The notes beneath the pieces were generated by a model that was not told the origin of the DNA, ran no database searches, and saw only the letters and a list, made by a program, of their open reading frames with translations. From Linum tenue (taxonomy: Eukaryota; Streptophyta; Magnoliopsida; Malpighiales; Linaceae): a DNA stretch of 64,000 nt. Below are positions 1 through 9,789 of the stretch, one piece after another (the stretch's first letter is position 1; the number at the start of each line of letters is the position of its first letter). The DNA lies in the NCBI GenBank assembly GCA_946122785.1, contig CAMGYJ010000011.1, positions 16,864,001 to 16,928,000 of the forward strand, read 5' to 3'. A program made the translations under genes and the position numbers.

Positions 1-891
1 CTGCCAAGTGAACAACTGAGGAGCATCACTGGGCCATGGCCATTCGCGCAATGGGGCCTAGATCTCCTCGGACCGTTCCCCACAGCTCCGCTTGGCAAAA
101 AGTATTTAGTTGTAGCGGTCGACTACTTCACAAAATGGATCGAGGCGGAACCGCTGGATACAATCACCAGCGCCAAAATCCAGAAGTTTTTGTTCAACAA
201 CATAATGATAAGGTTCGGAACACCTCACACCATTATAACTGATCATGGCACACAGTTTGACTGCAGACCGTTCGAGAACTTCTGTGCGAGGAACCGCATT
301 ACCTGCAAGATGGCATCCGTGGCGTTCCCCCAAGCAAACGGGCAAGTGGAATCCTCCAACAAGCTCATATTGCGAGGACTGAAGAGGAGGCTGAAGGAAG
401 CAAAAGGAGGGTGGACCGCAGAGCTCCCCCACGTGTTATGGGCGCACCGCACAAACTATAAGAGGGCCACCGGGGAGACGCCATTTTCCCTGACATATGG
501 CTCGGAAGCGGTCGCGCCAACAGAGCTAGTGCTACCATCACTCCGCGTCCAGGCATACGATTCAGAGGACAACCACAGGAAGCTGCTCCACCAGTTGGAC
601 ATGGTCGAAACAAGAAGGGATGCGGCTTTAGCGAGAACGCTTGAAGAGAAAATGAAGATAGCAAAGGCATACAACACCAAGGTGAAGCCAAGACCGCTGG
701 AGGAAGGAGACATGGTCCTAAAAAGGAACTTCGAGCAGAAGGAAGGGCACGGAAAGCTGGCAGCCGCATGGGAAGGTCCATACCTCGTAGGAGAGAAGCT
801 GGGCGCGGCAACTTACATTTTGGCTACGATGGATGGAAAGCAAGTGTCGAAAACGTGGAACGCCATCCACCTGAAGAAGTACTTTGAGTGA
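1..891 (+). CDS. Ty3/gypsy polyprotein C-terminus: integrase (partial at left edge)
   Basis: The frame is open from base 1 to a TGA at 889-891, giving 296 residues, so the true start lies outside the window. It encodes the retroviral-type integrase core that joins element cDNA to host DNA. The catalytic triad is visible: Asp21 in WGLDLLGPF, Asp81 in ITDHGTQF and Glu117 in ANGQVESSN. Thirty-five residues separate the second Asp and the Glu, the DD35E spacing. After residue 215 comes the GPY/F-type C-terminal region with WEGPYLV, and the protein ends in HLKKYF. No chromodomain follows, which argues against the chromovirus branch and fits Tat. There is no stop or frameshift in the visible part, so the element could be fairly young. 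Confidence 0.9.
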   Translation: MPSEQLRSITGPWPFAQWGLDLLGPFPTAPLGKKYLVVAVDYFTKWIEAEPLDTITSAKIQKFLFNNIMIRFGTPHTIITDHGTQFDCRPFENFCARNRITCKMASVAFPQANGQVESSNKLILRGLKRRLKEAKGGWTAELPHVLWAHRTNYKRATGETPFSLTYGSEAVAPTELVLPSLRVQAYDSEDNHRKLLHQLDMVETRRDAALARTLEEKMKIAKAYNTKVKPRPLEEGDMVLKRNFEQKEGHGKLAAAWEGPYLVGEKLGAATYILATMDGKQVSKTWNAIHLKKYFE

Positions 892-1591
892 CAAAAATGA
901 CCGCTGAGTCTTTTGAGGCGGATGAGCCTACTCTGGTAGCAAGCATCCCCTTTTGTTAAGGAACCCATGTAAGGCGCCGATATCATAATCGGATAGCCCA
1001 AAAATCTATTTAAGGAAATCGCCGCTGAGCGTCCATTCTCTCAATTCACGACTAACTCAAAATGCTTCCCTAACAACCGCCTCTGAGTGTTGTATTGTGA
1101 AAATAGCACTTCTAAGCCAAGAAACTACCAAAAGCCGCTACTCAGCGCTGGTAAATTAATGGCAGCTCGCAGGCAGAGCCTAAATGCATGCCTAAGCGCT
1201 CCTAAGCGGAGGCACCAGTCTGTTAGAAACGCCACTGAGCGCCCACAACGCGGTCGTAAAAATCGAACGTTACTTAGCGTTATCGCCCGCCGTCATGCAT
1301 AGAATAAGCATACAATCGCCGACGCAGGCTTCAAAGCAGAAAACACCGACACATTGCCTGATCCCTACTCAGCGTTTATGAGTAAACATGCAACCGCTAA
1401 TGGAATTCCTATCCTAAACATGCATAGCTTGGCGGCCCAAGGCATGAGCGACCGCCCGAAATATGATAAAGGATAATCCAAGCACGATACGATAAATAAA
1501 CAAAACATCCCATCAAAGGCTTCTCGGAAATAAGCCAAGAATATCCACCGCTCAAGGCAGAATGTTTGAAAGATAGAAAAAGACAAGGCAA
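892..1591. other. Non-coding spacer of the gypsy element
   Basis: No convincing protein is seen. The stretch carries many scattered, imperfect copies of a short motif around CCGCTGAGCG / CGCTTAGG in both orientations, for example near 902, 1021, 1078, 1138, 1195 and 1232. They are not in a regular array. It lies between the integrase stop and the end of the antisense gene, so it may hold the 3' end of both transcripts. Confidence 0.5.
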
Positions 1592-3881
1592 TTAAACGGT
1601 CTCCACTTGAGAAGCACCGTGCTGGTCACCATCTTGCTCCGCGACATTCTCGACAACGTCCACGTTCTCGGCGGTTCCCGTAGGCTCGACAGCAGAGCTG
1701 GTAACGGGACGATTCTCGTCAGGTGCCTCCGAGTTGACGTCGTCATCTCCCCAGAACTCGACCGCATCCCATATCGAGTTAGTGTCCCACACCACCTCGG
1801 GATATTCACGGCGGAACCAGTGGCGAATGGCAGCCACGGTGTCGCGAAGCAACTTCTGGTACTTCTCATCGTCAGCAGCCTGAAACTCTTCGGACGCCCA
1901 AAATGACTCCCTAGCTTCTTGGGCGGCCTTCAGCATATCCGCCTCTCGGGCGTCCTGCAGCTCAGATTTTTCAAGCCGAAGTTTAGTCAGTTCGGCCTGA
2001 AAAGCGCTCTCCCGAGCCAAGGACTCGTTGAGTTGAGTTCTCAAGCGGTTGACGTCTTCCAAGGCTTTCCTTGTTGATTCCTTTCCCGCCTCAATCTGGG
2101 CGTCCTTGTCCTTCATCAGTTGCTCCTGGTCCTTCAAAACCTCTTCCCGCACTTCCGTCCTTAATCCTTCGCGGCCTTCTTTAACCTGCTCCTCCAGCTT
2201 AAGGACCTTGGTCCTCTCGCCATCAACGTCACTTAGGAGGCGGTCGTTGTGCAGCATCATCTGGTTTAAACCAAATTGGGCCTACAAGGAGACAATTACA
2301 AAGTTAGTCCAAATTCGGTGAAGTGCAAAGAAAGCAGGCCAAAAGTTAAGCACAAACCGCAAAGAAGTAACGGGAAGTCGCAGCCGCCAGATGCTTGGTC
2401 TCTGAAGTCAGCACAGGGGTACCAGCGACGTGAGTGAAATCCTCTGGAACCGCCAAACCCTCAGCGATCACGTGCATAGCACGTTTAGCAGCAGAAGGGT
2501 ACAAGGACGCATTCGAAGAAAACGACACTGAAGTGTCGACGGAGGTCCTCTTTTGCTTCTTCGGAGCGAGGTACGAATCGATGGCAGTGACCGGCTTCTC
2601 AAACGCGACCCCCTTCAGCCTTCCTTCCCCAGCAGCCGATCTCAAGTCCTTGGAGGTGGTGATATCCAAGGGGCGTTTCACAGAAGTCCTCTGTGAAGGC
2701 TCGGACAGCTTCAAAACCCCTGAGCGGCTGGCGACCAGTTGCTTCTGGGAAGGTGACAGAGAAGGGGCGGCGACCGCCGTGGGAGGTCCAGAAGGAGTCA
2801 TACTTGAGGTTGGAGCAGAGCTCCCGGGCTTAGGCGGTCGAGCAGCAGAAGCGTATCGCCGAGCACCTGAAAAGTAAATACATAAGCGGAGCACATGAGA
2901 GATTCGTCTAACACAAGAAGGAAATAACTAACCGTGAAACCGCCGAATAATCTCCAGGGCATTATCGTCGCCCTTCGGGGGGAGGCGAATTTGTAGAGCG
3001 CTTACAAGCCGCTTCAACAGCGGTTTGAAGGGCTCCAGGCCGTCGGTGTCGTTATTCCAATCCTTTTTGTCACCAAAAGTGAAGCCGGTCGGCGGTTCAA
3101 CTTCCCCCAGATACCATGTACCCTGGGGGCGGGCAAAGAAATACTCTTTGAACCAAGGAGAATCTAGCTTGGGCGTCCCACTGACAATACCGACGCGTGA
3201 CTCTCGACGATAGCAAGACCAGCAGTTGTCCGAGCCCCTCATCTTGTATAGCTGACGGAACGCATCAAACGAAGGCGTTTCACCAATCTTTTCGCAAGCG
3301 GCCCGGAAGGCTATGGAGTGGAATATTATACCCGGAGATAGCCTCCCTAATGTACAGTTAAGAAAGAGGAGCGTCCGAGTAAGAAGGTTGTCAATGGGGA
3401 AAGTCAAACCCATTCGAAGGTGCTCCACGTGTATAGGAATCCAACCGCCCGGACAGGAACCAGACCGCCCCTTAGGAGAAGGAGCCGCATAATCCCACTC
3501 GGTAGGGAGCCTGTGAGCCTTTAACTGTCGAAGAACCTGGTGGGGCTTGTAGGCAGCCTCGTTGGGCGGTCCCTGATCGTACGCACTAGGAGGAACAGCC
3601 CCTCCTTCCCACATATCCTCGTGCAACCTGACCCGGTAAACGTCATCATGGATGACTTGGAAGGCCTCCACGGGACGTGAGTCGGACAAGGTCAGAGAAA
3701 AGGACGATTCCCCTTCTTCCTCCTCGCGGCGGTCCTCATAGGCGTCATCAGTAAGGTCAACACGAGACGGGTTTTGTGGCGGTTCGCTCTCGGCTTCGGA
3801 ATAACTAAAAGCCTCGAGGTTGTCGCCAACCCCAGAAGACGCCCCACGCCGAGCGCCGGACGTACCCGCATCAGGAGCCAT
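1592..3881 (-). CDS. Antisense extra ORF of the gypsy element, gypsy-type transposon domain protein (spliced)
   Basis: Three exons join in frame: 3881-2933, 2866-2358 and 2281-1592. The introns have GTTAGT...TTTCAG and GTTTGT...TTGTAG borders, and the joined product is 715 residues. The first exon has an acidic, Ser-rich N-terminus followed by a region starting near HLRMGLTFPIDNLL and including SPWFKEYFFARP. This resembles the plant 'putative gypsy type transposon' domain (Pfam PF04195), recognised by pattern only. The second exon is Ser/Pro-rich. The third is a heptad-like coiled coil rich in Glu, Lys and Arg, then a WFRREYPEVVWD segment and an acidic tail. The start chosen is the ATG at 3881. 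An open segment upstream (4215-3967) could be another exon, but its obvious donor at 4016 does not join in phase. Antisense genes of this type are known from Tat-lineage elements; their function is unknown. Confidence 0.65.
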
Positions 3882-5040
3882 TACCAGTTCTACTCCTAAA
3901 AGGTCATAACAAGACCGTCTAAGAATCGCTACGGGAACCGCACCAAACTCCACGCGCTCAAAAATACTATAGTCCTAGTGCTGAAATCATGTGCAATAGC
4001 GAGAGGAAGACTGTACCTGGAGCTGTTTGCCGGGTCCCAGATTGCGGTCCGCCGGAGCCGCCCCCGGACTTCGCCGACGAGCGAGGGACACTCACGCTAG
4101 AAGTCCTAGCGTCACCAGAAGTAGCGCCGGCGTCGCTGGAAGTCAATACGGCGACCACGTCGCCGGAAAGATGCTGGTTCTGGCTGTCGGAAGGAGCAGT
4201 GCTATGCGAATGCATCGTCAGTTGCCGCCGGAATTTCCTCTTGGCTCGCTTCTGACGTCGCCGGAGTTTGGCGAGGAAGTCTGCTCGCGACGGAGACAGA
4301 GAATTGCTATCGCGCAAGTAGGAAGAGAGGGAAAAACGGGAGCACCGAGCAATCTTGGCGAGAGAGAATGAAATGGATTCTCGGGAAAAATAGAAGAATG
4401 AAGAAGGAAAAAGGGGGCAGGTATAAATAGCCAAGGCAAGAAGGTAGCGAGGCGACGGTTGAGTAACCTAGGGCAAACCCTAGCCTACGAAATTCAAAAC
4501 GCGGGCAGATGATTGGACGTGATAGCTGCCCGATGTCAGGGCCCAAAGCCCAAGGCCGACACGTGGCAGAGGAAAAAGGCGGTGCGGCGCAACGCAGAAG
4601 ACGAGGCGGCACAAGGCGAAGCGCAAACAAGCGCGACCGCCTAATAGTCGACTGGCGGAAAGAGCGCGGAACAAGAAGAGGGTGGACAGCGGAATCGCCT
4701 AGCACAAGTAGACAACAGCACCGTTGGGCGACCGCCCAAAAACCAAAAAGCGCCAAACAAAAAGGGGGTGAGCAGCAGAATCGCCCGACATTTGGAGCAT
4801 AACGCACTTTTCCGCTCAAATCTCGGACGGTTAGAAAATAAACGTCGGCCGCTTAGCGGGTAGGTAACGAGTGAGCACGAGGAAGAAAATAACGCAGGGA
4901 TGAGACCAGAACAGCTGTGAAAAGGCGACTGTGGCGGCCAGGGGCAGAAGGGTAGCCAGCGGTTATTACGGGGATCGCTCAGCCATTCGGTATAAAGAGT
5001 AGCCGCCAAAACCCGCTGCTTTTCACGACTAAGGGGCAAT
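3882..5040. other. Gypsy 3' untranslated region and antisense-gene upstream region
   Basis: This stretch separates the antisense gene from the 3' LTR. On the minus strand 4215-3967 is open and begins MHSHSTAPS, so it may be a 5' exon or leader of the antisense gene. Past 4440 there is no supported coding sequence. AAGGGGCAAT immediately before the LTR (5031-5040) is a weak polypurine tract, the primer site for plus-strand DNA synthesis. Confidence 0.45.
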
Positions 5041-5590
5041 TGTTGGGCCATAGCTGAGCGGTATTGGGCTTGTAAGCCCAGGGCTTGTAAGCCCACAGAA
5101 AGCCCAAGGAGAAAGGCCCGTCGGGGGGCCCGAGAAGCGGACATGGGGAACAGAGAAAGGAGGGCGGCCGTCCTAGGATGGGACAGGTAGTAGGCCGCCT
5201 GACACAAGGAGCCGTTACTCGGTATAGGGCGAGATCTCCCCAAGATACTCACCTCGAACTCCGCAGGACTGAGCATTAATTGCCCGCCGTAGGCGGTCTA
5301 GATAAAGAAGGGTCGATCTAGGACGCCTGACAATGACATTTAATGCCCGAAACCCAGACCAGATCCCTATAAATACATTCATATCTGCATTGATGGTAAA
5401 CCAACTACTCTCTCTCTCTCTAACCATAAACACAAACTCTCTATTCCATCTCTAACTTAAGCATCGGAGGGTGTCCAGGGCGACCGCCCAAGGACCCTTG
5501 TTTTGCAGGAGCATTGGAGTACCCCATCCTCTAGAGCAGACGCATCGCTCGTTCCTCTCAAGACTGCCTAGAACATTCTAGGCTCAAACA
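5041..5590 (+). repeat. 3' LTR of the gypsy element
   Basis: The LTR runs from TGTTGGGCC to a terminal CTCAAACA, with matched ends TGTT...AACA, and is 550 bp long. It is placed directly after a purine-rich run and contains a TATA box. The second LTR is outside the window, so the boundaries rest on the terminal inverted repeat and position only. Confidence 0.7.
5368..5375 (+). promoter_or_regulatory. TATA box in the gypsy LTR
   Basis: TATAAATA sits about two thirds into the LTR and is followed by a CT-rich run (5408-5422), a usual layout for an LTR core promoter. In the 3' LTR it could drive read-out transcription to the right, towards the Harbinger element. Confidence 0.6.
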
Positions 5591-5774
5591 GTTTTGGTAT
5601 TGTTGCTTGTTTTTGTTGTCTGTTTTGTTTTATGAAATTTGGAAAACCAAGAAAAAAAATCGTGTTTAGTTGGGTTTTTATTTTCTGTTGTGAATTAGAG
5701 TTGCACAACAGGGCCCAAAGATGAGAAACAACAATTTATTGTTTTGGATCTGATTCTTAAACATGTTGCACACG

Positions 5775-5842
5775 GGATTCCTACTGGTTGAGCACTTGAT
5801 TTCATTAAACCAAGTCAGTTTTCGAATCCCCACAGAAGCAAA
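5775..5842 (+). other. tRNA-like segment (possible SINE head)
   Basis: ACTGGTTGAGCACTTG resembles a tRNA D-arm/A box, and TTTTCGAATCCCC about 25 bases further on resembles a T-arm/B box. Between them CTTG and CAAG could form an anticodon stem. An A-run and then a T-run follow at once. This is what the head of a tRNA-derived SINE looks like, but the acceptor stem is poor and no body was recognised. Confidence 0.35.
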
Positions 5843-6280
5843 AAAAAATTCTTTTTTTTTAACACAGCCGCCCATCCCCCAACCCTACTTCAACATATCA
5901 GCCGCCCCCCAAACCCTTCTCAACAGAGGCGCCACCTCCGCCTCACCTCCGCCGCGCCGCCCTCCGCCTCCTCGCCCGACCCCTCCGCCTCCGTGCCGAC
6001 CCCTCCGCCTCCGCGCCGACCTAGCCCGCCGCGCAGCCCTCCGAGCCCGCCGACCCGCCGCCGACGTCCGCCCGTGCGCCTTGCCGCCACCGCCAATCCG
6101 TCGTGCCGCCGCCGCCAGTCCGCCCTGCCGCCGCCGACCACTTCCCCTCCACATAAGCCTCACTTAATCTATACTTTCTGAATATGTTCAAGAATTTGGC
6201 ATGTATGTAGTGATTGCTAGATTAGTATTTGTGAATTTGGATTGATTGCTATGTTCTTTGTTTTGTGGTTTACCTCAGTT

Positions 6281-7669
6281 ATGGAGAAAATTGTTGAAAA
6301 TGGTGATGTTGATTGTGTGGAGATTCAGAAAAATGATAATGGGGATGATAGCAAAATATGGGGTGATAAAGCTGAATCTGTGTTCATTGATCTTTTGGTG
6401 GAAGAAGTTAAAAAGGCAAATTGTGTAACTTCAACCTTTTCACCAACTGGATTCGCCAATCTCATTGTTGGTTTGAAAGAGCGGTTGAAAAGAGACTATA
6501 CTAAGACTCAAGTGAAGAATAAGTTTAATGGGTTAAGGGGTAGACTCAGATCTTTCAAGACATTGCTTAGTCATACTGGAGTGGGATATGAAGCTTCAAC
6601 TGGTTTTGTTAGTGCAGAAGAACATGTTTGGGAAAGTGCTATCAAGGTAATAAATCAATCTCTTTTCAATAATAATAATACTAATTAGGGTTAATACAAT
6701 ATATTAACCACAACTATTATGAAACGGGGAATTATAGCCACAACTATGAAAATTCAAATTATTAGCCATAACTATTGTTGCAGGTCAAGATATGGCTAAC
6801 TGTCTGTTACTGTTATTGAATTTTTGACGGAGAAGGCCACGTCATCGGCCACGACAGCGGCCACGTAGGAATGCTTTTAGTTTATAACTTCAAAACATAA
6901 AAGTTTAGTCAGTATTACTAACGAAATTGTTAACCGATAGTTAACGTTTGGCTAATAATTTGAATTTCAATAGTTGTGGCTATAATTCCCCGCTTCATAA
7001 TAGTTGTGGCTAATATATTGTATTTACCCTACTAATTAAAATGAATGTTAAAAACTCATTTTGCTTAATTTGAGATGATTTTATTAATGGGTGTAGGGTT
7101 CAAAGTTGCATCTTAGATTCCGAAAGCATGGATGTCCTGAATATGACAAGTTGTGCTACATATTTGGTGACACTACTGCTTCTGGAAATAATGATCGTTC
7201 TTCAACCAAAGCTGCTTCTAGTAGTAATGAGGAAGAGTTGGCTGCAACCAAAAGTGTTGAGGTAACTAATCTTGATGGTGAAGAGGAAGAAATTGGTGCA
7301 ACTCCTGTTGTTGGTAAGGAGGATAAGAACAAAAACAAAGGCAAGGGGAAAAAAAGAAAGCGAGATAAGATTAGCTATGCTGAGTCCATAGGAACATTGT
7401 TGTCATCCATGGTTGAGCGAGAGAAAATGAAAGTTGAGCGTGAGGCACAAAAGATGGCTTCTTCATCTGTGGGAGGAGGTGAAGTCTCCTCCAAGCCAAG
7501 TGATGATGGGCAACTTATGGAGTGTGTCAAGCTTTTGGATGAGATGAAAGTTAATGGTGCCTTGTTTGCATCAGCTGTGAAGTGTCTCCATGATTCTAAA
7601 GAATATCAAAATGTGTTCTTGAATGTGTCCGAAGAGAGGAGGCGTGATTTGTTGCAGCTTTGGATGTGA
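6281..7669 (+). CDS. Harbinger ORF1: Myb/SANT-like DNA-binding protein
   Basis: Two exons, 6281-6646 and 7097-7669, join in phase across a GTAATA...GTGTAG intron to give 312 residues. The ATG at 6281 was chosen because family similarity begins there; earlier residues are hydrophobic and unlike the family. Residues about 20-125 match the plant Myb/SANT-like domain (PF12776 pattern): DKAESVFIDLLVEEVKKAN, then YTKTQVKNKFNGLRGRLRSF, then the TGVGYEASTG and VWESAIK blocks. A Lys-rich stretch (KNKNKGKGKKRKRDK) looks like a nuclear localisation signal. The C-terminus with LLDEMKV and RRRDLLQLW matches the usual partner region. In active elements this protein binds the transposon ends and works with the transposase. 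The reading frame is intact although the intron carries a MITE. Confidence 0.8.
6688..7029. mobile_element. Mutator-type MITE inside the ORF1 intron
   Basis: This 342-bp insertion has long terminal inverted repeats of about 60 bp beginning GGGTTAATACAATATATTA, the right end being its near-perfect reverse complement. It is flanked by identical 9-bp repeats TACTAATTA (6679-6687 and 7030-7038). Long TIRs with a 9-bp duplication are the mark of Mutator-like elements. It has no coding sequence. The interior includes GACGGAG and CCACGTCA. Without it the host intron would be about 99 bp. Confidence 0.9.
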
Positions 7670-7860
7670 TGGATGCTTTGGCTGTTTTGTTATGTGTAAA
7701 ACTCTCTTGTTCTGTACTATTTTGGAGTGTTATCATTTGGTTTGAAGTTGGTTTGTAATGAATATTTGTATGAATGTTGGATTTGATTATGATGTGTAAT
7801 GAATGTGTTGTGATGTTTTTTCTATGGATGTTCATTACTTTACTTTGTATACACAGATAA

Positions 7861-9163
7861 ATGGCTACTTTTTCAGATTCATCATCAGACTCTGATGACG
7901 ATAAATTAGTAGTAATAATGCTAGCATTGATGGAGGAGGAGAGGAGGAAGTCGTCTTCTAAAACTCCTTGTAGAACATCAGATAAAAGAGGACATGATTG
8001 GGTGCAAGAGATTCTCTGTGGACATCCAATTCGAATATATGAGCAGTTAAGGATGGATAAAAGGACATTTGTTTCTCTATGTGAGGAACTAAAACGATAT
8101 GGAGGGTTGGAATCAACAAAGAATGTGACAGTTGAAGAACAAGTTGCAATATTCATGAAAGTTGTTGGACACTATGGACCACTAGAGATGGCGCAGAAAG
8201 GTTCCAACATTCCACAACCACTATATCAAAGTACTTTGGCATAGTGTTGAAAGTAGTCAACAAAATTGCAGTAAGGCTCATTAAACCACCAGATATGGGT
8301 GTGGTTCCAAAGCAGATCATGGATAACTCAAAATTTTACCCGTATTTTAAGGTTAACTTCTTATCCTTTATTTCATATTGCACGTGTTTCATATTATGAT
8401 GATCTTGATATAGGTATATTGTCTTACATGATGCTGTTGGTGCTATAGATGGAGTGCACATTGATGCTGTAGTTCCAACTGATGAGCAAATCCCCTATCG
8501 AGGACGAAAAGCAAAAACAACACAAAATGTTTTGTGTGTTTGTTCTTTTGATATGCTATTTACTTATGTAATAGCAGGATGGGAAGGCACTGCGAATGAT
8601 GCTAGAATACTAATGGAGACAATCGCAAATCCATATAATGATTTTCCAATGCCACCAAAAGGTATGATATCTACATTTCATTCATTTATTAATACAATAT
8701 GAGTGATAGTGAGATCTTATTAGTTTATTTTCAACATATCCCTGGATTTCTAGCACCATTTCGAGGATCTACCTGTCATTTTCAAGAGATGAGGCGTAGA
8801 GGCGGACCAAGAGGGCGTAAAGAATTATTCAACTTTCGGCATTCAAGTCTGCGTAATGTGATTGAGCGTTGCTTCGGAGTTTTAAAGGCAAGGTTTCCGA
8901 TTCTAAAGTTCATGCGGTCGTATAGCTTGAGGAAGCAAACAAGTATTGTCATTGCTTGTTGCGCCTTACATAATTTCATCAAGATTCATGCCGAAGATGA
9001 TAAACTATTTTATGAATATGAAAATTATGAAGATGAAGAAGGTTCGACTTCTGGGGTTGAACTACCACTCACTGAGTTCAACGTTAGCTATGCAGCAACA
9101 CGTGAGATGACCGAGAAGCGTGATGCCATTGCTAACCAGTTATGGAGTGATAATCATGTTTAG
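7861..9163 (+). pseudogene. Harbinger ORF2: HARBI1-like DDE transposase, broken
   Basis: The N-terminus is acidic (MATFSDSSSDSDDD) and leads into a helix-turn-helix region with RMDKRTFVSLCEEL. Catalytic blocks of the DDE_Tnp_4 type follow: GAIDGVHID with the first Asp, GWEGTANDARIL with the second, and RHSSLRNVIERCFGVLKARFP with the Glu. Several faults are visible. There is a frameshift near 8170-8190, after which similarity continues in another frame (RFQHSTTTISKYF). The probable acceptor before GATGCTGTT at 8430 reads AT instead of AG. The usual LVDAGY block near 8725 has lost its Asp. The introns would be about 8352-8429 and 8663-8725. It is therefore a pseudogene. Confidence 0.75.
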
Positions 9164-9169
9164 TATTAT

Positions 9170-9789
9170 TTTTTATGTAAGGAACATGAAAGATGTTAGG
9201 TAAATTGAATTTTGTGAGACTTTGCTTAATATTGAGGACATATCTCTTTCTTCTGGTTTTTAGTTCTTACAGTAGTAACTAAACGCATTTTTGTTTTTTG
9301 TTGTCAGCTTTCATGAATTTTCAGATTTATCAACTAAACAGGTTTGTGTTTTCTGTTTTTTTCCTGTTGTGGTTGTATATCTGTTTACACAACGCCACTG
9401 CAACCACAACAACAACAAAATGATACTAAACGCTTAAGTTCAAGTATGAATTTTTAGATGTTTATGTTATTTGTTGGATTCAAATATAACGTTTGGATGT
9501 TGGAGTTCAATCTTGTCTTTTTTTTAATGAAATTCACTCTTGTTTTCAAATATGAGTATTTTCATTTTGTTTGGAATATTTTTTATTTAAATATGAATGT
9601 ATATTTTAAATATATAATAATTGGCAGTATTAAGCGCTCTGAAAAGTTATGAGAGCTGAAACCTGAAAGAAGGCCACATCGTGCGGGCAATGTAGGCCAC
9701 TAGCAACATCTTCTTCCCCTGACCTAAAGGGGGACCGAGAATTACAACAAAGTAAGAAAATAACAAAACTAATAATACCAACCACCCAT
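9170..9789. other. Harbinger 3' end and AT-rich flank
   Basis: Up to about 9440 this is the non-coding right end of the Harbinger element, with repeated ACTAAACG-like motifs and GT-rich runs. From 9440 to 9790 it is AT-rich sequence in which nothing is recognised. Confidence 0.5.

Larger units (their letters stand above)
1..5590 (+). mobile_element. Ty3/gypsy retrotransposon (Tat-like), 3' part
   Basis: The window opens inside the integrase of a Ty3/gypsy polyprotein. This is followed by a long non-coding stretch, a set of exons on the opposite strand, and a 3' LTR ending at 5590. The order integrase, antisense extra gene, LTR is known from the Tat lineage of plant Ty3/gypsy elements, so Tat is the inferred lineage. 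The 5' LTR, gag, protease and reverse transcriptase lie left of the window, so the target-site duplication cannot be checked; the right flank begins GTTTT. Confidence 0.8.
5660..9440 (+). mobile_element. PIF/Harbinger DNA transposon, decayed
   Basis: Two genes typical of PIF/Harbinger lie head to tail: a Myb/SANT-like DNA-binding protein (6281-7669) and a HARBI1-like DDE transposase (7861-9163). Subterminal sequences resemble each other in inverted orientation: CGTGTTTAGTTGG near 5665, and ACTAAACG or AACTAAACAGG near 9282, 9332 and 9425. The exact TIR ends and 3-bp target duplication were not found, so both boundaries are approximate. The transposase is broken, so the copy is dead for its own movement. 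Confidence 0.75.

Noticed and set aside
365..811. Minus-strand open frame opposite the integrase
   Set aside because: Shadow of the integrase frame, with no domain of its own.
3967..4434. Minus-strand frame as a certain first exon of the antisense gypsy gene
   Set aside because: The GTACAG donor at 4016 leaves phase 1, and no acceptor before 3953 restores the frame without a stop, so it is mentioned only as a possible leader.
5763..6181. Pro/Arg-rich open frames on both strands as genes
   Set aside because: They arise from a CCG-rich low-complexity block that is open in several frames; no domain is visible.
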